Positions 42,916-52,002 of a stretch of 52,002 nucleotides of DNA are shown piece after piece. Source of the DNA: CAZLYK01 sp964563495 (GTDB lineage: Bacteria; Acidobacteriota; Blastocatellia; RBC074); contig CAZLYK010000025.1 in assembly GCA_964563495.1 (NCBI GenBank), positions 1 to 52,002 on the forward strand. Direction: 5' to 3'. Within the stretch, counting starts at the first letter, position 1, and each line of letters opens with the position of its first letter. Under the pieces are notes generated by a model, which was not told where the DNA came from, searched no databases, and saw only the letters and a program-made list of their open reading frames with translations. Position numbers and translations under genes: made by a program.

Positions 42916-43998
42916 ATGAACAAGCGAATGACGCTTCCCACTCGACGTCAGGTTTTGCAAGGCGGGCTGGCCGCCGCCTCGCTGCCACTGATTCCAGAAA
43001 TTGAATCTTCCACGTTCGGGTCGATCACGGACGTCGCCGGGATCAAGGTCGGTCATTTTACCGATCCGCGCAGGCCGACCGGTTGCACGGTGATTCTGTC
43101 CGAGGATGGAGCTGTCGGGGGAGTGGATGTGCGAGGGGCGGCTCCGGGCACGCGAGAGACCGACCTGCTCAACCCGCTCAACCTGGTCCAGCAGGTTCAC
43201 GCTGTCGTGCTTGCCGGCGGCAGCGCCTTCGGGCTGGAGGCGGCGACCGGCGCGGTCCGCTTCCTGGATGAGCGCGGAATAGGTGTTCCGACGGGCGTCG
43301 CCAACGTCCCGATCGTCCCTGCGGCGATCCTCTTCGATCTCTCCGTCGGCGATCCGAAGATCAGGCCCGATGCCGAGGCCGGTTACAGGGCGTGCAAAGC
43401 CGCTTCGACAAAACCTCCGGCAGAAGGAAATGCCGGCGCCGGCGCCGGCGCGACGGTCGGCAAGCTTTTCGGCATGAAGCGCGCCATGAAGGGCGGCCTG
43501 GGCTCCTGCTCTATCAGGTTACCGGGGGGCCTGACCGTAGGGGCGATCGTCGCCGTCAACGCTGTCGGCGATATTATCGATCCCTCGACCGGAAGGCTGA
43601 TCGCCGGCGCCAGGACCCCGGACGGGAAAAGGGTCTTGGGCTCCATGGCCGCGGTCTTGCGCGGCGAACCGCTGCCTCCCATGTTTGGCGGGACTTCGAC
43701 AACGATAGGGGTCGTCGCAACCGACGCCAGGCTCGATAAAGCGCAAGCGACGAAAGTCGCACAGATGGCGCACGACGGCCTGGCCCGCACGATCAATCCT
43801 CTGCACACTCTTTATGATGGCGATACGATCTTCGCCCTGGCCACCGGCAGATCGGCTCAAACGGATAGACCCGCCAATCTCACTCTGGTAGGCGCCCTGG
43901 CCGCTGAAGCCATGTCGCGCGCAGTTCTACGCGCGATTATGGCGGCGCGCGGCCTTGCCGGGTTGCCCGCCGCGTCTGATCTATTCTCAGAACGATGA
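42916..43998 (+). CDS. P1-family (S58, DmpA-like) peptidase, Tat-exported
   Basis: This is 360 residues. The N-terminus TRRQVLQGGLAAASLPLIP looks like a twin-arginine signal. The body matches DmpA-type self-cleaving aminopeptidases: ITDVAGIKVGHFTD, GCTVIL, GGSAFGLEAATGAVRFL, and the cleavage/nucleophile segment GGLGSCSIRLPGG (Gly196-Ser197) followed by VGAIVAVNAVGD. Its last four bases overlap the symporter start (ATGA), so peptide cleavage and solute uptake are probably coupled. Confidence 0.9.
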   Translation: MNKRMTLPTRRQVLQGGLAAASLPLIPEIESSTFGSITDVAGIKVGHFTDPRRPTGCTVILSEDGAVGGVDVRGAAPGTRETDLLNPLNLVQQVHAVVLAGGSAFGLEAATGAVRFLDERGIGVPTGVANVPIVPAAILFDLSVGDPKIRPDAEAGYRACKAASTKPPAEGNAGAGAGATVGKLFGMKRAMKGGLGSCSIRLPGGLTVGAIVAVNAVGDIIDPSTGRLIAGARTPDGKRVLGSMAAVLRGEPLPPMFGGTSTTIGVVATDARLDKAQATKVAQMAHDGLARTINPLHTLYDGDTIFALATGRSAQTDRPANLTLVGALAAEAMSRAVLRAIMAARGLAGLPAASDLFSER

Positions 43999-45398
43999 CC
44001 TATCTATTCATACTGATTCTCTACTCGGCGCTCATGATCCTGCTCGGAGTCGTCGCCTCGAGGAAGGTCAGGGCCTCCGGCGATTTTTTCGTGGCCGGGC
44101 GTAATCTGAGCGCGGGTTTTCTCTTCTCGACACTCCTGGCGGCGAATATAGGCGCCGGCTCGACGGTTGGCGCGGCAGGTCTGGGGTATAGAGACGGCCT
44201 CTCTGCCTTCTGGTGGGTCGGCTCCGCCGGAATAGGGTCGCTGATCATGGCCTACACGGTCGGCCCAAAGATCTGGCAGGTTGCGCGCGATCACAAACTA
44301 TACACGGTCGGTGATTACCTGGAATTTCGTTATAACCGGACCATGCGCGGTCTGGTCGCGCTGCTCCTTTGGTTCGGCTCGCTCACGATACTGGCCGGCC
44401 AGTTGATCGCCATCGCCTGGATCCTCAACGTCACCCTGGGCTTGAGCAAACCCGCCGGTTGTCTGATCGGGGCGGCTGTCGCGACGATCTATTTCACAGC
44501 TGGCGGTCTGCACTCCGCGGCCCGCGTCAACGCGCTGCAGCTGGTCATCAAGCTGGTCGGATTCGGTATCGCTCTGATCTATTTGCTCAATGCGGTCAGC
44601 GGTCTGGCCGGCATTCAGAAAACCATTGCCGGAGACAACTCGGTCGTGGATGCCGGCGCATATTTCAGTTTGACGGGGATCGGCGCGCCCGGCGTCTGGC
44701 ATTATGTGATCTTACTCGCGCCGTCATTTATCGTCTCGCCCGGTCTGTTGCAGAAGGTCTTCGGGGCGCGTAACGAGAGCGCGGTCAGGCGAGGGGTCGC
44801 CCTCAATGCTCTCTGCCTGCTGGCTTTCGCGATCGTGCCGGCGGTTTTCGGGATCATCGCCCGCAGCCAGTTCCCGGATCTGGCGAACCGCGAATTAGCC
44901 TTGCCGACGCTGATGACCCAGTCGCTGCCTCTCTGGCTGGGCGGGCTGCTGCTCGGCGCCGTCTTCGCCGCCGAAGTCAGCACCGCCGACGCGGTTCTGT
45001 TTATGCTCAGCACCTCGCTCGCCAAAGATCTATACCAGACTTTTATCAAACCAGAGGCCGCCGATCGAGAGATCATGACCATGGTCAGAGTCTCCGCCGC
45101 CGCTTGCGGATTGGCCGGGGCGCTGTTCGCTATTCTCCTCCCAACCGTGATCACCGCCCTGACCATCTTCTATACCTTGCTCACCGCGGCGTTGCTGCTG
45201 CCCATCGTCGCCGGACTCTTCTTCACACGGGTCACTGCTCGCGCGGCCATGACCGCCATGCTCGTCTCGGTTGCGGTCACTTTCACCGTCGAGAGAGTGA
45301 CCGCCGGACAGGGGAAGTGGGGAGTCCCTTCTTTGATCCTGGGTCTGAGCGCCGGCGCCGTCGTCATGCTCACCGTCGCTCTGGCAAGAAAAAATTAG
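43995..45398 (+). CDS. Sodium:solute symporter (SSS family)
   Basis: This is 467 residues with about 13 predicted helices and the SSS fold (SGDFFVAGRNLSAGFLFSTLLAANIGAGSTVGAAGLGYRDG region, KLYTVGDYLEFRYNR, FTAGGLHSAARVNALQL, and AEVSTADAVLFMLSTSLAKDLYQTF carrying the Na2-site Ser/Thr). Relatives carry amino acids, pantothenate, sugars or acetate. The overlap with the P1 peptidase gene suggests amino acids released from peptides as substrate, which is inference only. A small hairpin follows the stop. Confidence 0.92.
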   Translation: MTYLFILILYSALMILLGVVASRKVRASGDFFVAGRNLSAGFLFSTLLAANIGAGSTVGAAGLGYRDGLSAFWWVGSAGIGSLIMAYTVGPKIWQVARDHKLYTVGDYLEFRYNRTMRGLVALLLWFGSLTILAGQLIAIAWILNVTLGLSKPAGCLIGAAVATIYFTAGGLHSAARVNALQLVIKLVGFGIALIYLLNAVSGLAGIQKTIAGDNSVVDAGAYFSLTGIGAPGVWHYVILLAPSFIVSPGLLQKVFGARNESAVRRGVALNALCLLAFAIVPAVFGIIARSQFPDLANRELALPTLMTQSLPLWLGGLLLGAVFAAEVSTADAVLFMLSTSLAKDLYQTFIKPEAADREIMTMVRVSAAACGLAGALFAILLPTVITALTIFYTLLTAALLLPIVAGLFFTRVTARAAMTAMLVSVAVTFTVERVTAGQGKWGVPSLILGLSAGAVVMLTVALARKN

Positions 45399-45401
45399 GC
45401 C

Positions 45402-45419
45402 CAGACCGTTGCCGGTCTG
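45402..45419 (+). terminator. Hairpin after the symporter gene
   Basis: CAGACCG-TTGC-CGGTCTG is a perfect 7-bp stem four bases after the stop. The following sequence (AGCCTTTCAAGTTTT) is only moderately T-rich, so termination is plausible but not certain. Confidence 0.4.
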
Positions 45420-45453
45420 AGCCTTTCAAGTTTTCCGCCAGTACAAACTGTGT

Positions 45454-45588
45454 AATAGACAGGATTGACAGGATTTTTGCAGGATTGAACAAGATCATTC
45501 AGGGAAAGTGGGCTTAAGGTTTGCTACTGTCACGCCTCCCTCAATAATCTTATTCAATCCTGCAAAAATCCTGTCAATCCTGTCTATT
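45454..45588. repeat. 42-bp inverted repeat of the GACAGGATT family, copy C
   Basis: The arms 45454-45495 and 45547-45588 match as inverted repeats with one mismatch over 42 bp, around a 51-nt loop. Key words are AATAGACAGGATTGACAGG and TTTTTGCAGGATTGAA. It lies between two convergent genes (symporter and small secreted protein) and could terminate both. Confidence 0.9.
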
Positions 45589-45594
45589 TCTTCT

Positions 45595-45987
45595 TCAATT
45601 CGAGTTGGCCACGCTCTTGCCGTCTTCCAACAGGACGAGCGTGTATTTGCGGCCGCGCGGCGTGATCGATGCGATCGAGCGCGTCCCGTCTCCGTTATCG
45701 CGATAGGTCATCTTGTCGGAGTCCGACTCGCTTGGCGTGGCCCGCTTGGTATATGCCGCTGTCACCACCTTCTTCCCTACCTTGATCTCAAGCTTCCCCT
45801 GCTCCGTTTCGGGCACCGCCAACGTGTATACCCCCTTCTTCACCAACTCACTCCCGACTTTCCCGTCCAGATAGAACGAAACCTTCTGCTCCGTCCCCCC
45901 CTGCCCGTATACCGCTACTCCCAGTACCAACGCTAACCCCAGGCCATATAATCCATTCAGTACTCGATTCGATTTTTGTTTGATCAT
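45595..45987 (-). CDS. Small secreted protein of unknown function
   Basis: This is 130 residues with a signal peptide (VLNGLYGLGLALVLGVAVYGQ, cleavage about residue 29). The mature part alternates beta-strand patterns (KVSFYLDGKVGSELVKKGVY, KLEIKVGKKVVTAAYTKR, SIASITPRGRKYTLVLLEDG), a small beta-sandwich as in carboxypeptidase-regulatory-like proteins. I do not recognise a named family. GGAGG lies before the ATG. A TetR-type operator sits 44 bases upstream, so the adjacent TetR gene probably controls it. Confidence 0.8.
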   Translation of the reverse strand: MIKQKSNRVLNGLYGLGLALVLGVAVYGQGGTEQKVSFYLDGKVGSELVKKGVYTLAVPETEQGKLEIKVGKKVVTAAYTKRATPSESDSDKMTYRDNGDGTRSIASITPRGRKYTLVLLEDGKSVANSN

Positions 45988-46030
45988 CTTTTCCCTCCTT
46001 CTAAGGTACTTTATCGGTTGATCTTTGATG

Positions 46031-46052
46031 ATTGACTGACCAGCCAGTCAAT
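46031..46052. promoter_or_regulatory. TetR-type operator upstream of the small secreted protein
   Basis: ATTGACTG (46031-46038) and CAGTCAAT (46045-46052) form a perfect 8-bp inverted repeat around ACCAGC. The same TTGAC-GACC pattern occurs upstream of the TetR gene at 46746-46763. Confidence 0.65.
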
Positions 46053-46076
46053 CGGTCGGAATAAAAGAGACCGGCT

Positions 46077-46703
46077 TCAAGCCGAATTATTGGTGGACAA
46101 CCCGCCGGTCAGGTAGTCCAGGACAACGCGTTCGCACCGGCGGCGGTAGTCGTCGAAGGTTCCCTCGGACGAAAAGAACCACTGTAGCATTAATCCATCG
46201 ACCAGGGCGCGGACCATGGAGCTGGCATCGTCGAGGTTGAGCTCGCGAAAGACGCCGGCCCTGATTCCGTACTCGATGATTTCGCGGTCCTGGCAGACGC
46301 ACCCCAGATAGAAACGGGCGTTGAGATCGTGAAAACGCTTGTTGCGAGTGCCCAGGCTGACGAAGTCCGAATAGGCCAGGAAGAACTGCCTGCTCTCCTG
46401 GGCGTTGGCGAAGATCGTACTGATCAGCGCGCGGACTTTCCCGGTCGGGTCTTCGACTGCCGCTACTTCGCGGCCAATTCGCTGGTGCACCTGATCGACC
46501 ATCCATTCCAGCGCTCCCAGGAAGAGGTCTTCCTTGGTCGCGAAATAGTAGAGTGTCGAACCCTTGCTCACACCCGCCCGCCGGGCAATATCCTGTAAAG
46601 TGACGGCGGAGTAGCCCTTCTCAGCCACCTCCAGATACGTCGCCCTGATCAACTCTTCGCGCCGTTGATCCTCATATTCTTGAACAAAGTGCTTGGCAGC
46701 CAT
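46077..46703 (-). CDS. TetR-family transcriptional regulator
   Basis: This is 208 residues. The N-terminal helix-turn-helix reads AEKGYSAVTLQDIARRAGVSKGSTLYYFATKEDLFLGAL (about 24-62), the BetI/AcrR-like pattern. The C-terminal ligand-binding half is variable, so the effector is unknown; a hydrophobic or fatty-acyl ligand is usual for this branch. Two matching palindromes flank it: one before its own promoter region (46748-46761), indicating autorepression, and one before the downstream small secreted gene. It lies 89 bases upstream of that gene on the same strand. Confidence 0.93.
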   Translation of the reverse strand: MAAKHFVQEYEDQRREELIRATYLEVAEKGYSAVTLQDIARRAGVSKGSTLYYFATKEDLFLGALEWMVDQVHQRIGREVAAVEDPTGKVRALISTIFANAQESRQFFLAYSDFVSLGTRNKRFHDLNARFYLGCVCQDREIIEYGIRAGVFRELNLDDASSMVRALVDGLMLQWFFSSEGTFDDYRRRCERVVLDYLTGGLSTNNSA

Positions 46704-46747
46704 TTAATTTCTGATCACCTCTTACCTTCACTCGGTTGATTTGGTTG

Positions 46748-46761
46748 ACCGACCGGTCGGT
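46748..46761. promoter_or_regulatory. TetR-type operator upstream of the TetR gene
   Basis: ACCGACC-GGTCGGT is a perfect 14-bp palindrome 45 bases upstream of the TetR start. The wider TTGACCGACC agrees with TTGACTGACC at 46032. It is probably an autoregulatory site. Confidence 0.65.
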
Positions 46762-46795
46762 TTATACGCTTGAATGGCTCCGGCTGTCAAGCTGA

Positions 46796-46837
46796 AATCC
46801 TGTCAATCCTGAAAAAATCCTGTTAATCCTGTCTATT
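46796..46837. repeat. Single arm of the GACAGGATT family, copy D
   Basis: The stretch AATCCTGTCAATCCTG...AATCCTGTTAATCCTG plus TCTATT is the right-arm orientation of copies B and C, without a facing left arm. It lies between the TetR operator and the ctpA promoter. Confidence 0.75.
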
Positions 46838-46843
46838 CATCAG

Positions 46844-46872
46844 TTGGATCGAGGATTTGGATCGTATATGAT
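46844..46872 (+). promoter_or_regulatory. Sigma70-like promoter of the CtpA-type protease gene
   Basis: TTGGAT (46844-46849), a 17-base spacer and TATGAT (46867-46872) give a fair match. Transcription would start near 46879, about 50 bases before the ATG at 46929. Confidence 0.45.
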
Positions 46873-46928
46873 AGGTCGGGTCAGACAGGCTGGGGGAGAA
46901 AGATAGTGGATAGACAGGGATATCTAGG

Positions 46929-48599
46929 ATGAGTCAATCCGTCAAACACAAAGATCTATGGCTGGTGATATGTGGAGGTATCTTGCTGGCGATAGGGGCG
47001 ATATTGGGGGGATTACTGGGTGAGGAGTCCAGTCCCTCGGTGCCGGGCGAAGAGATGGCGAGCGACCCGATCGTGCGTGATTTTGTCAAAGTGCTGCAAT
47101 TGGTTGAAGACAAATATGTGGTTACGCCGGACAAGGAAAGGCTGACGCATGGATCGGTGATGGGGATGCTGCATTCGCTCGACCCGCACTCTAACTTCTT
47201 CGACCGTCGTGACTTCAGCGAGATGCAGGATGAGCAGAGCAGCAGGTTCTACGGGATTGGCGTGACGATCAACCAGCGCAACGGGCGAATCTACGTGATC
47301 GGGATCAGTCGTGGGATGCCCGCCGAGCGGGCGGGGCTGTGCTATGGCGACGCGATCGTCGCGGTTGACGGAGAATCGACCAAGGGCTGGTCGCAGAACG
47401 ACGCGCTCAAGCACGTCCGCGGCGAGCGCGGCACGCCGGTTTCGATCACGATCGAGCGAGCCGGAGTCCCCGAGCCGATCACCGTCGGCATCGTCCGCGA
47501 TGAGGTCCCGTTTCCCTCGATCCGAAACTATTTCATGCTGCGGCCGGGCATCGGTTATATCGGATTGACCAGCGGGTTTAATCAGGAGACGACCGAGGAG
47601 TTGAGCCTGGCCATCACAAAGCTCAAGGAAGCGGGGATGACATCGCTGGTCCTGGATCTGCGACGCAACCCCGGCGGATTGCTCAAACAGGCGATTCAGG
47701 TGGCTGAGACTTTTCTTCCGCGCGGGGTCGAGATCGTCTCAGTGCGTGGGCGTGAGGGGCGGTACGCCGGACAGGTCTACCGTTCCGAAAATTCGAACCC
47801 CGAGACCGTCCCGCTGGTGATTATGGTCAATGGTGAAACGGCTTCAGCCTCAGAGATCGTCGCCGGTGCGATGCAGGATCGTGATCGCGCCTGGATCGTC
47901 GGCGAGGAGAGTTTTGGTAAGGGGCTGGTGCAGACGGTCTTCCGCCTGCGCGGCGGGACCGGGCTGACCCTCACGACGGCCAAGTATTACACGCCCAGTG
48001 GCCGCTCGATACAGCGCGACTACAACGGGGTCGGAATTTACGATTACTATTTTTCCAGGCGCGATGAGCAAAGCGTGTTGAGCCCCGCGCCGGGCAAAAC
48101 CCCCTCATCGCAGTTGGTCACGGTCCATACCGTCACCGGCAGGGAAGTGCGGGGTGGCGGAGGAATCAGACCCGATACCTACGTCAAGGCGCAGACCGAG
48201 GATATCCAGCTGCGGGACGCCTGTTTTGAATTCGCCCGGGTGGTGATCGCCGGGATGGTTCCCGAACTGGCCCAGTACAAACTGAAAAAAGTCGGGAGCG
48301 AAGACCAGTTCCGCGGGAATGAGTTTATCCTGACCGATCAGGTGATCAGCCGGTTTCGCCAGTATCTGCGCGAACATCCGGAGTTGGAGGTCAATGAAGG
48401 GCGGATCAAGGAGCGCCTCGATTATATTCGCCGCCGCATCCGCGCCGAGATGATCACCGCCGCTTATGGAATAGAGATATCCGAGAGGTTCCTCATTGAA
48501 AGCGATGAACAGGCCATGCGCGCGGTCGAGGAGATCCCGAAAGCCCGCCGCTTGAGCGATCAGGCGAGATTGTTCAATCACGCGACCAGTGGTCAGTAA
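46929..48599 (+). CDS. ctpA: C-terminal processing serine protease (S41, CtpA/Prc type)
   Basis: This is 556 residues with an N-terminal membrane anchor (about 11-30). A PDZ domain follows (FYGIGVTINQRNGRIYV, GLCYGDAIVAVDGE, about 107-188). The S41 protease domain has LDLRRNPGG, the serine in TASASE (304-309) and Lys331 in FGKGLVQT, a Ser-Lys dyad. The C-terminal 130 residues are an extra helical part not seen in short Ctp proteins. It trims or degrades periplasmic proteins, often wall hydrolases or their regulators. It is monocistronic, with a promoter just upstream. Confidence 0.95.
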   Translation: MSQSVKHKDLWLVICGGILLAIGAILGGLLGEESSPSVPGEEMASDPIVRDFVKVLQLVEDKYVVTPDKERLTHGSVMGMLHSLDPHSNFFDRRDFSEMQDEQSSRFYGIGVTINQRNGRIYVIGISRGMPAERAGLCYGDAIVAVDGESTKGWSQNDALKHVRGERGTPVSITIERAGVPEPITVGIVRDEVPFPSIRNYFMLRPGIGYIGLTSGFNQETTEELSLAITKLKEAGMTSLVLDLRRNPGGLLKQAIQVAETFLPRGVEIVSVRGREGRYAGQVYRSENSNPETVPLVIMVNGETASASEIVAGAMQDRDRAWIVGEESFGKGLVQTVFRLRGGTGLTLTTAKYYTPSGRSIQRDYNGVGIYDYYFSRRDEQSVLSPAPGKTPSSQLVTVHTVTGREVRGGGGIRPDTYVKAQTEDIQLRDACFEFARVVIAGMVPELAQYKLKKVGSEDQFRGNEFILTDQVISRFRQYLREHPELEVNEGRIKERLDYIRRRIRAEMITAAYGIEISERFLIESDEQAMRAVEEIPKARRLSDQARLFNHATSGQ

Positions 48600-48774
48600 G
48601 AAGCATTGCCTCTCTATTCCTCTTCATGTCTTGACCTGAGATAACAAAAACAGCATCATTAGCGATCTGTCCGCCTGACGTAAGACCCCCGGATACACGG
48701 ACTATCATGCCGGATTTTGATGATTGATCAAATGACAAGGCACGATCTAAATTGAACCCGACTGACTTCTTCTG

Positions 48775-49539
48775 ATGAATCTGATCACCAGCGGAATTTA
48801 TCAAGTACAAGAATTAACCCTATTGATCTGGCGTGCGCTGCGCGGCGTTTTCAAGCCGCCCCGGTACTGGCGCGAGATGGTTCAACAGATGGACATTCTC
48901 GGGTTCGGCAGCCTGATCATCATTCTCCTCACCGGAACCTTCACCGGCATGGTCTTGGCGCTCAACACCGCCAATACGCTCCAGAAATTCGGGGTGCAGA
49001 ATGTGACCGGGCAACTGGTCGCGACCAGCCTGATTCGTGAGCTCGGCCCCGTCCTGACCTGTCTCATGCTGGCCGGGAGGGTTGGATCGGGGATCGCGGC
49101 CGAGCTCGGTTCCATGCTGGTCAGCGAGCAGATCGACGCCATGCGGGCGCTCGGAACCGACCCGATCAAAAAACTGGTCACCCCGAGGATTATCGCGCTG
49201 GTGACCATGGCTCCGGCGCTGACCGTGGTCTGCGATTTTGTCGGCGTGCTCGGCGGGCTCATGGTCTCGATCTCGTTGTTGCATCAATCGTCAACCGTCT
49301 ATATCGCTTCTGCGCGCGAAGCCGTCGATTTCAACGAGATCATCGGCGGCCTGATCAAACCGACCGTCTTCGGACTGATCATCGCGGTGATCGGATGCTA
49401 CAAGGGGTTGAGCACGACCGGCGGAACCGTCGGGGTCGGACGTTCGACGACCCAATCGGTGGTCGTCTCTTCGATTTTGATCATCGCCGTCGATTTCCTG
49501 CTTTCAAAGGTGATCATCTCCCTGCTCCTCGAACCTTAG
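48775..49539 (+). CDS. mlaE: MlaE-type ABC permease
   Basis: This is a 254-residue membrane protein of the MlaE/YrbE family. An amphipathic N-terminal helix is followed by about five membrane helices with LTGTFTGMVLALNTANTLQKFG, LIRELGPVLTCLMLAGRVGSGIAAELGSM and EQIDAMRALGTDP, the family's signature block. It is the permease of the Mla phospholipid transport system between the inner and outer membranes. The ATG has no strong ribosome-binding site. mlaF and mlaD follow. The 175 bases before it show nothing I can name. Confidence 0.94.
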   Translation: MNLITSGIYQVQELTLLIWRALRGVFKPPRYWREMVQQMDILGFGSLIIILLTGTFTGMVLALNTANTLQKFGVQNVTGQLVATSLIRELGPVLTCLMLAGRVGSGIAAELGSMLVSEQIDAMRALGTDPIKKLVTPRIIALVTMAPALTVVCDFVGVLGGLMVSISLLHQSSTVYIASAREAVDFNEIIGGLIKPTVFGLIIAVIGCYKGLSTTGGTVGVGRSTTQSVVVSSILIIAVDFLLSKVIISLLLEP

Positions 49540-49582
49540 TTTGCCCCAACTGTGAACTGTGAATTGAGAGTTGCGAGCCGGT

Positions 49583-50395
<813 letters not shown>

Positions 50396-50454
50396 ACGAT
50401 CTCGACCAGTAACTTCCATCAAGGTCACCGAAGTTACTGCTCCTTGGAGGTTAT

Positions 50455-51597
50455 ATGCCACAGAACAAGCAAAAGAGTTTTTCCGAATTACGTGTAGGCA
50501 TGCTTGTCCTGCTCAGTCTGGCCATTTTGATCTTTGTCATCTTCTATGTCAGCGGAGACATCAGTCTTCCCGGCCTGGCCAAGACGACGATCGTCAAAAC
50601 CCAGATGGCCTCGGTCGATGGCTTGCGCAAAGGCGCTGAAGTCAGGCTTTCGGGCAAGAAGGTCGGGAGCGTCAAGGAGATCAACTTCGGCGCCCAGATC
50701 CCGAGCATTCCGACGGCGCAGAACAACGTCGAGATCATCATGGAGATCGACGGCAAGCTCAATGGCCGGCCGGCGATAGAGCGTATCCGCACCGACTCGC
50801 TCGCCGTCCTCAAAGGTGCAGGCGTGCTCGGAGACAACGTGATCGATATCATGCCCGGGACCGTCAACGGCCAGCCGATCAAGGATGGAGCCTATATCAA
50901 CAGCCAGGCCCAGAAGAGCGTCGGCGATATCATCAACGCCGCGCAGACCGCCGTCACCAACCTCAACGCCATCTCCGACGACGTCAGGGCCATGAGCGGA
51001 AATATCCGGTCGGGTAAGGGCACCATGGGGCGCTTCCTCAACGACGAGGCCTTCTATGTCGATCTGGATCGAACCGTGAGGCAGGCCGAGACGCTCCTCC
51101 AGTCTGTTCGCGAAGGGCAGGGAACCGCCGGAAAACTGATCAACGACCCGATGCTCTACGATCAGGCCAACGAGACGGTAGCGCAGCTGAGAAGGATCTC
51201 CGATCAGATCAATGATCAGATCAGCGCCGGCAAGGGCACGCTCGGCAAATTAGTCAAAGACGAGGAACTCTACAACCGGGCCAACTCGCTGGTCGCCAAA
51301 CTCGACGAGACCTCGACCCGCCTCGAGCGCACCATGGCCAAGATCGAACGGGGTGAGGGAAATTTAGGCAAGCTGATCAATGACGAGAAGCTCTACACCG
51401 ACGCCCGGGCGACGATCGAGAAGCTCAGAGTCATCGCCGATAAACTCGAACGCGGCGAGGGAACCGCGGGCCTTTTGCTCAAAGACGAAAAACTTTACAA
51501 CAACGTCAATAATATGTCGGCCGAAGTCACCAAGCTCCTCTATGATTTCCGCCAGAATCCGAAGAAATACCTCTCGGTCAAGGTCACTATTTTTTAA
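50455..51597 (+). CDS. mlaD: MCE-domain lipid-transport protein MlaD-like, with GxGTxG repeats
   Basis: This is 380 residues: a short cytoplasmic start, one helix (16-31), an MCE domain (about 40-140, with DGLRKGAEVRLSGKKVGSV), then a long helical tail. The tail contains five units of about 34-41 residues starting at 187, 221, 259, 300 and 334, each with G-x-G-T/N-x-G, L/F-I/V/L-N/K-D and LY. MlaD forms a hexamer that passes phospholipids; the repeated tail may extend a tunnel or needle across the periplasm. GGAGG lies four bases before the ATG. No mlaB or mlaC follows. Confidence 0.93.
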   Translation: MPQNKQKSFSELRVGMLVLLSLAILIFVIFYVSGDISLPGLAKTTIVKTQMASVDGLRKGAEVRLSGKKVGSVKEINFGAQIPSIPTAQNNVEIIMEIDGKLNGRPAIERIRTDSLAVLKGAGVLGDNVIDIMPGTVNGQPIKDGAYINSQAQKSVGDIINAAQTAVTNLNAISDDVRAMSGNIRSGKGTMGRFLNDEAFYVDLDRTVRQAETLLQSVREGQGTAGKLINDPMLYDQANETVAQLRRISDQINDQISAGKGTLGKLVKDEELYNRANSLVAKLDETSTRLERTMAKIERGEGNLGKLINDEKLYTDARATIEKLRVIADKLERGEGTAGLLLKDEKLYNNVNNMSAEVTKLLYDFRQNPKKYLSVKVTIF

Positions 51598-51607
51598 TAG
51601 ACAGGAT
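51596..51607. repeat. Partial GACAGGATT-family word, copy F
   Basis: AATAGACAGGATT begins in the mlaD stop codon, as copy A overlaps the ZIP gene stop. No second arm is visible before the multi-stem repeat starts at 51661. Confidence 0.45.
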
Positions 51608-51660
51608 TGTGACACCTAGATTTCGCCCGAAATTCGGGGTATCGACGCATACGTTCTTGA

Positions 51661-51807
51661 GCGCCGTAGGCGCGAGATGTTTATAGCACTCGCCCGGTTT
51701 GCCGGACGAGCTCCGTAGGAGCGGCATAGATCGAGCCGGTGTCGCTCCTACGGAGCTTGGGCCTAAACTCAAGCCGAGACTATAAACATCCGGCTCCTCC
51801 GGAGCCG
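51661..51807. repeat. Multi-stem dispersed repeat, copy 2
   Basis: This has the same four-stem plan as copy 1 at 21-170: hairpin GCGCC-GTA-GGCGC (51661-51673), an outer perfect 11-bp pair GATGTTTATAG (51676-51686) with CTATAAACATC (51780-51790), an inner perfect 15-bp pair (51709-51723 with 51743-51757, 19-nt loop), and hairpin CGGCTCC-TCC-GGAGCCG (51791-51807). The inner stem differs from copy 1 by paired changes on both arms. The remaining 51808-52002 shows no feature I can support. Confidence 0.85.
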
Positions 51808-52002
51808 ATGAGAAGCCGCGGATAACAAATGCCTATTATTTGCACACCCCTCACTTTTAATCCCCCGTCTGGTTACCACCAATAACTGAGGCATTTCGGT
51901 ACACACCATTTTCTCATTGCTCTCCGCTTTTTCCTGGAATAATATAGGTCTACCCATTTGCAATTCTTTGCCTTGACCAAAAATCTGGGTTACATGATTT
52001 TC

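Overview
The window reads as chromosomal DNA of a GC-rich, diderm, rod-forming bacterium. It is most likely an acidobacterium (Acidobacteriota, perhaps Blastocatellia). This placement is inferred from a secreted protein ending in the Ig-like C-terminal domain typical of Solibacter and relatives (TIGR03437 type), a kinase-TolB-TPR fusion, an MlaEFD set without MlaBC, a DAP-type MurE, and many long inverted repeats between genes. No rRNA, tRNA, CRISPR array, prophage or transposase was seen. The 100 N at 38740-38839 are an assembly gap.

Layout. 1-11342 is almost entirely minus-strand: a secreted metalloprotease-like protein, an HNH nuclease with a structured leader, mreB, a ComF-family protein, a Ser/Thr kinase with TPRs, and an acyl-CoA block (a truncated crotonase, plus small and large subunits of a B12-dependent mutase whose active-site residues point to isobutyryl-CoA rather than methylmalonyl-CoA). 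A ZIP metal transporter (11699-12469, minus) diverges from the division and cell-wall (dcw) cluster at 12690-29874 (plus): mraZ-rsmH-ftsL-ftsI-murE-murF-mraY-murD-ftsW-murG-murC-ftsQ-ftsA-ftsZ. The cluster lacks murB and ddl. It has a sigma70-like promoter followed by an array of MraZ boxes and is closed by a 47-bp inverted repeat.

30014-36680 (plus) holds four exported proteins: a beta-lactamase-fold hydrolase, a PQQ-type propeller, an M20 peptidase and a penicillin acylase. They look like a periplasmic peptide/amide-processing group. 36681-37142 is unassigned and possibly decayed. It is followed by an Hfq-like Sm protein, pdxA, an acidic/lysine-rich protein interrupted by the assembly gap, a Gfo/Idh/MocA oxidoreductase, a small Cys protein with a CDGSH iron-sulfur protein, citrate synthase, glutaredoxin, a P1 peptidase overlapping a sodium:solute symporter, a small secreted protein, a TetR regulator with two matching operators, a CtpA-type protease, and mlaE-mlaF-mlaD for phospholipid transport.

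The least ordinary material is in the non-coding DNA. One multi-stem repeat sits at both ends of the window and its two copies show a compensatory base change. A family built on a GACAGGATT word forms long hairpins after ftsZ and between convergent genes. A palindrome lies inside ftsL and supplies part of its coding sequence. A roughly 220-nt candidate RNA ends in a terminator just ahead of the HNH gene. I did not find a clear new defence or biosynthetic system; most genes are housekeeping.
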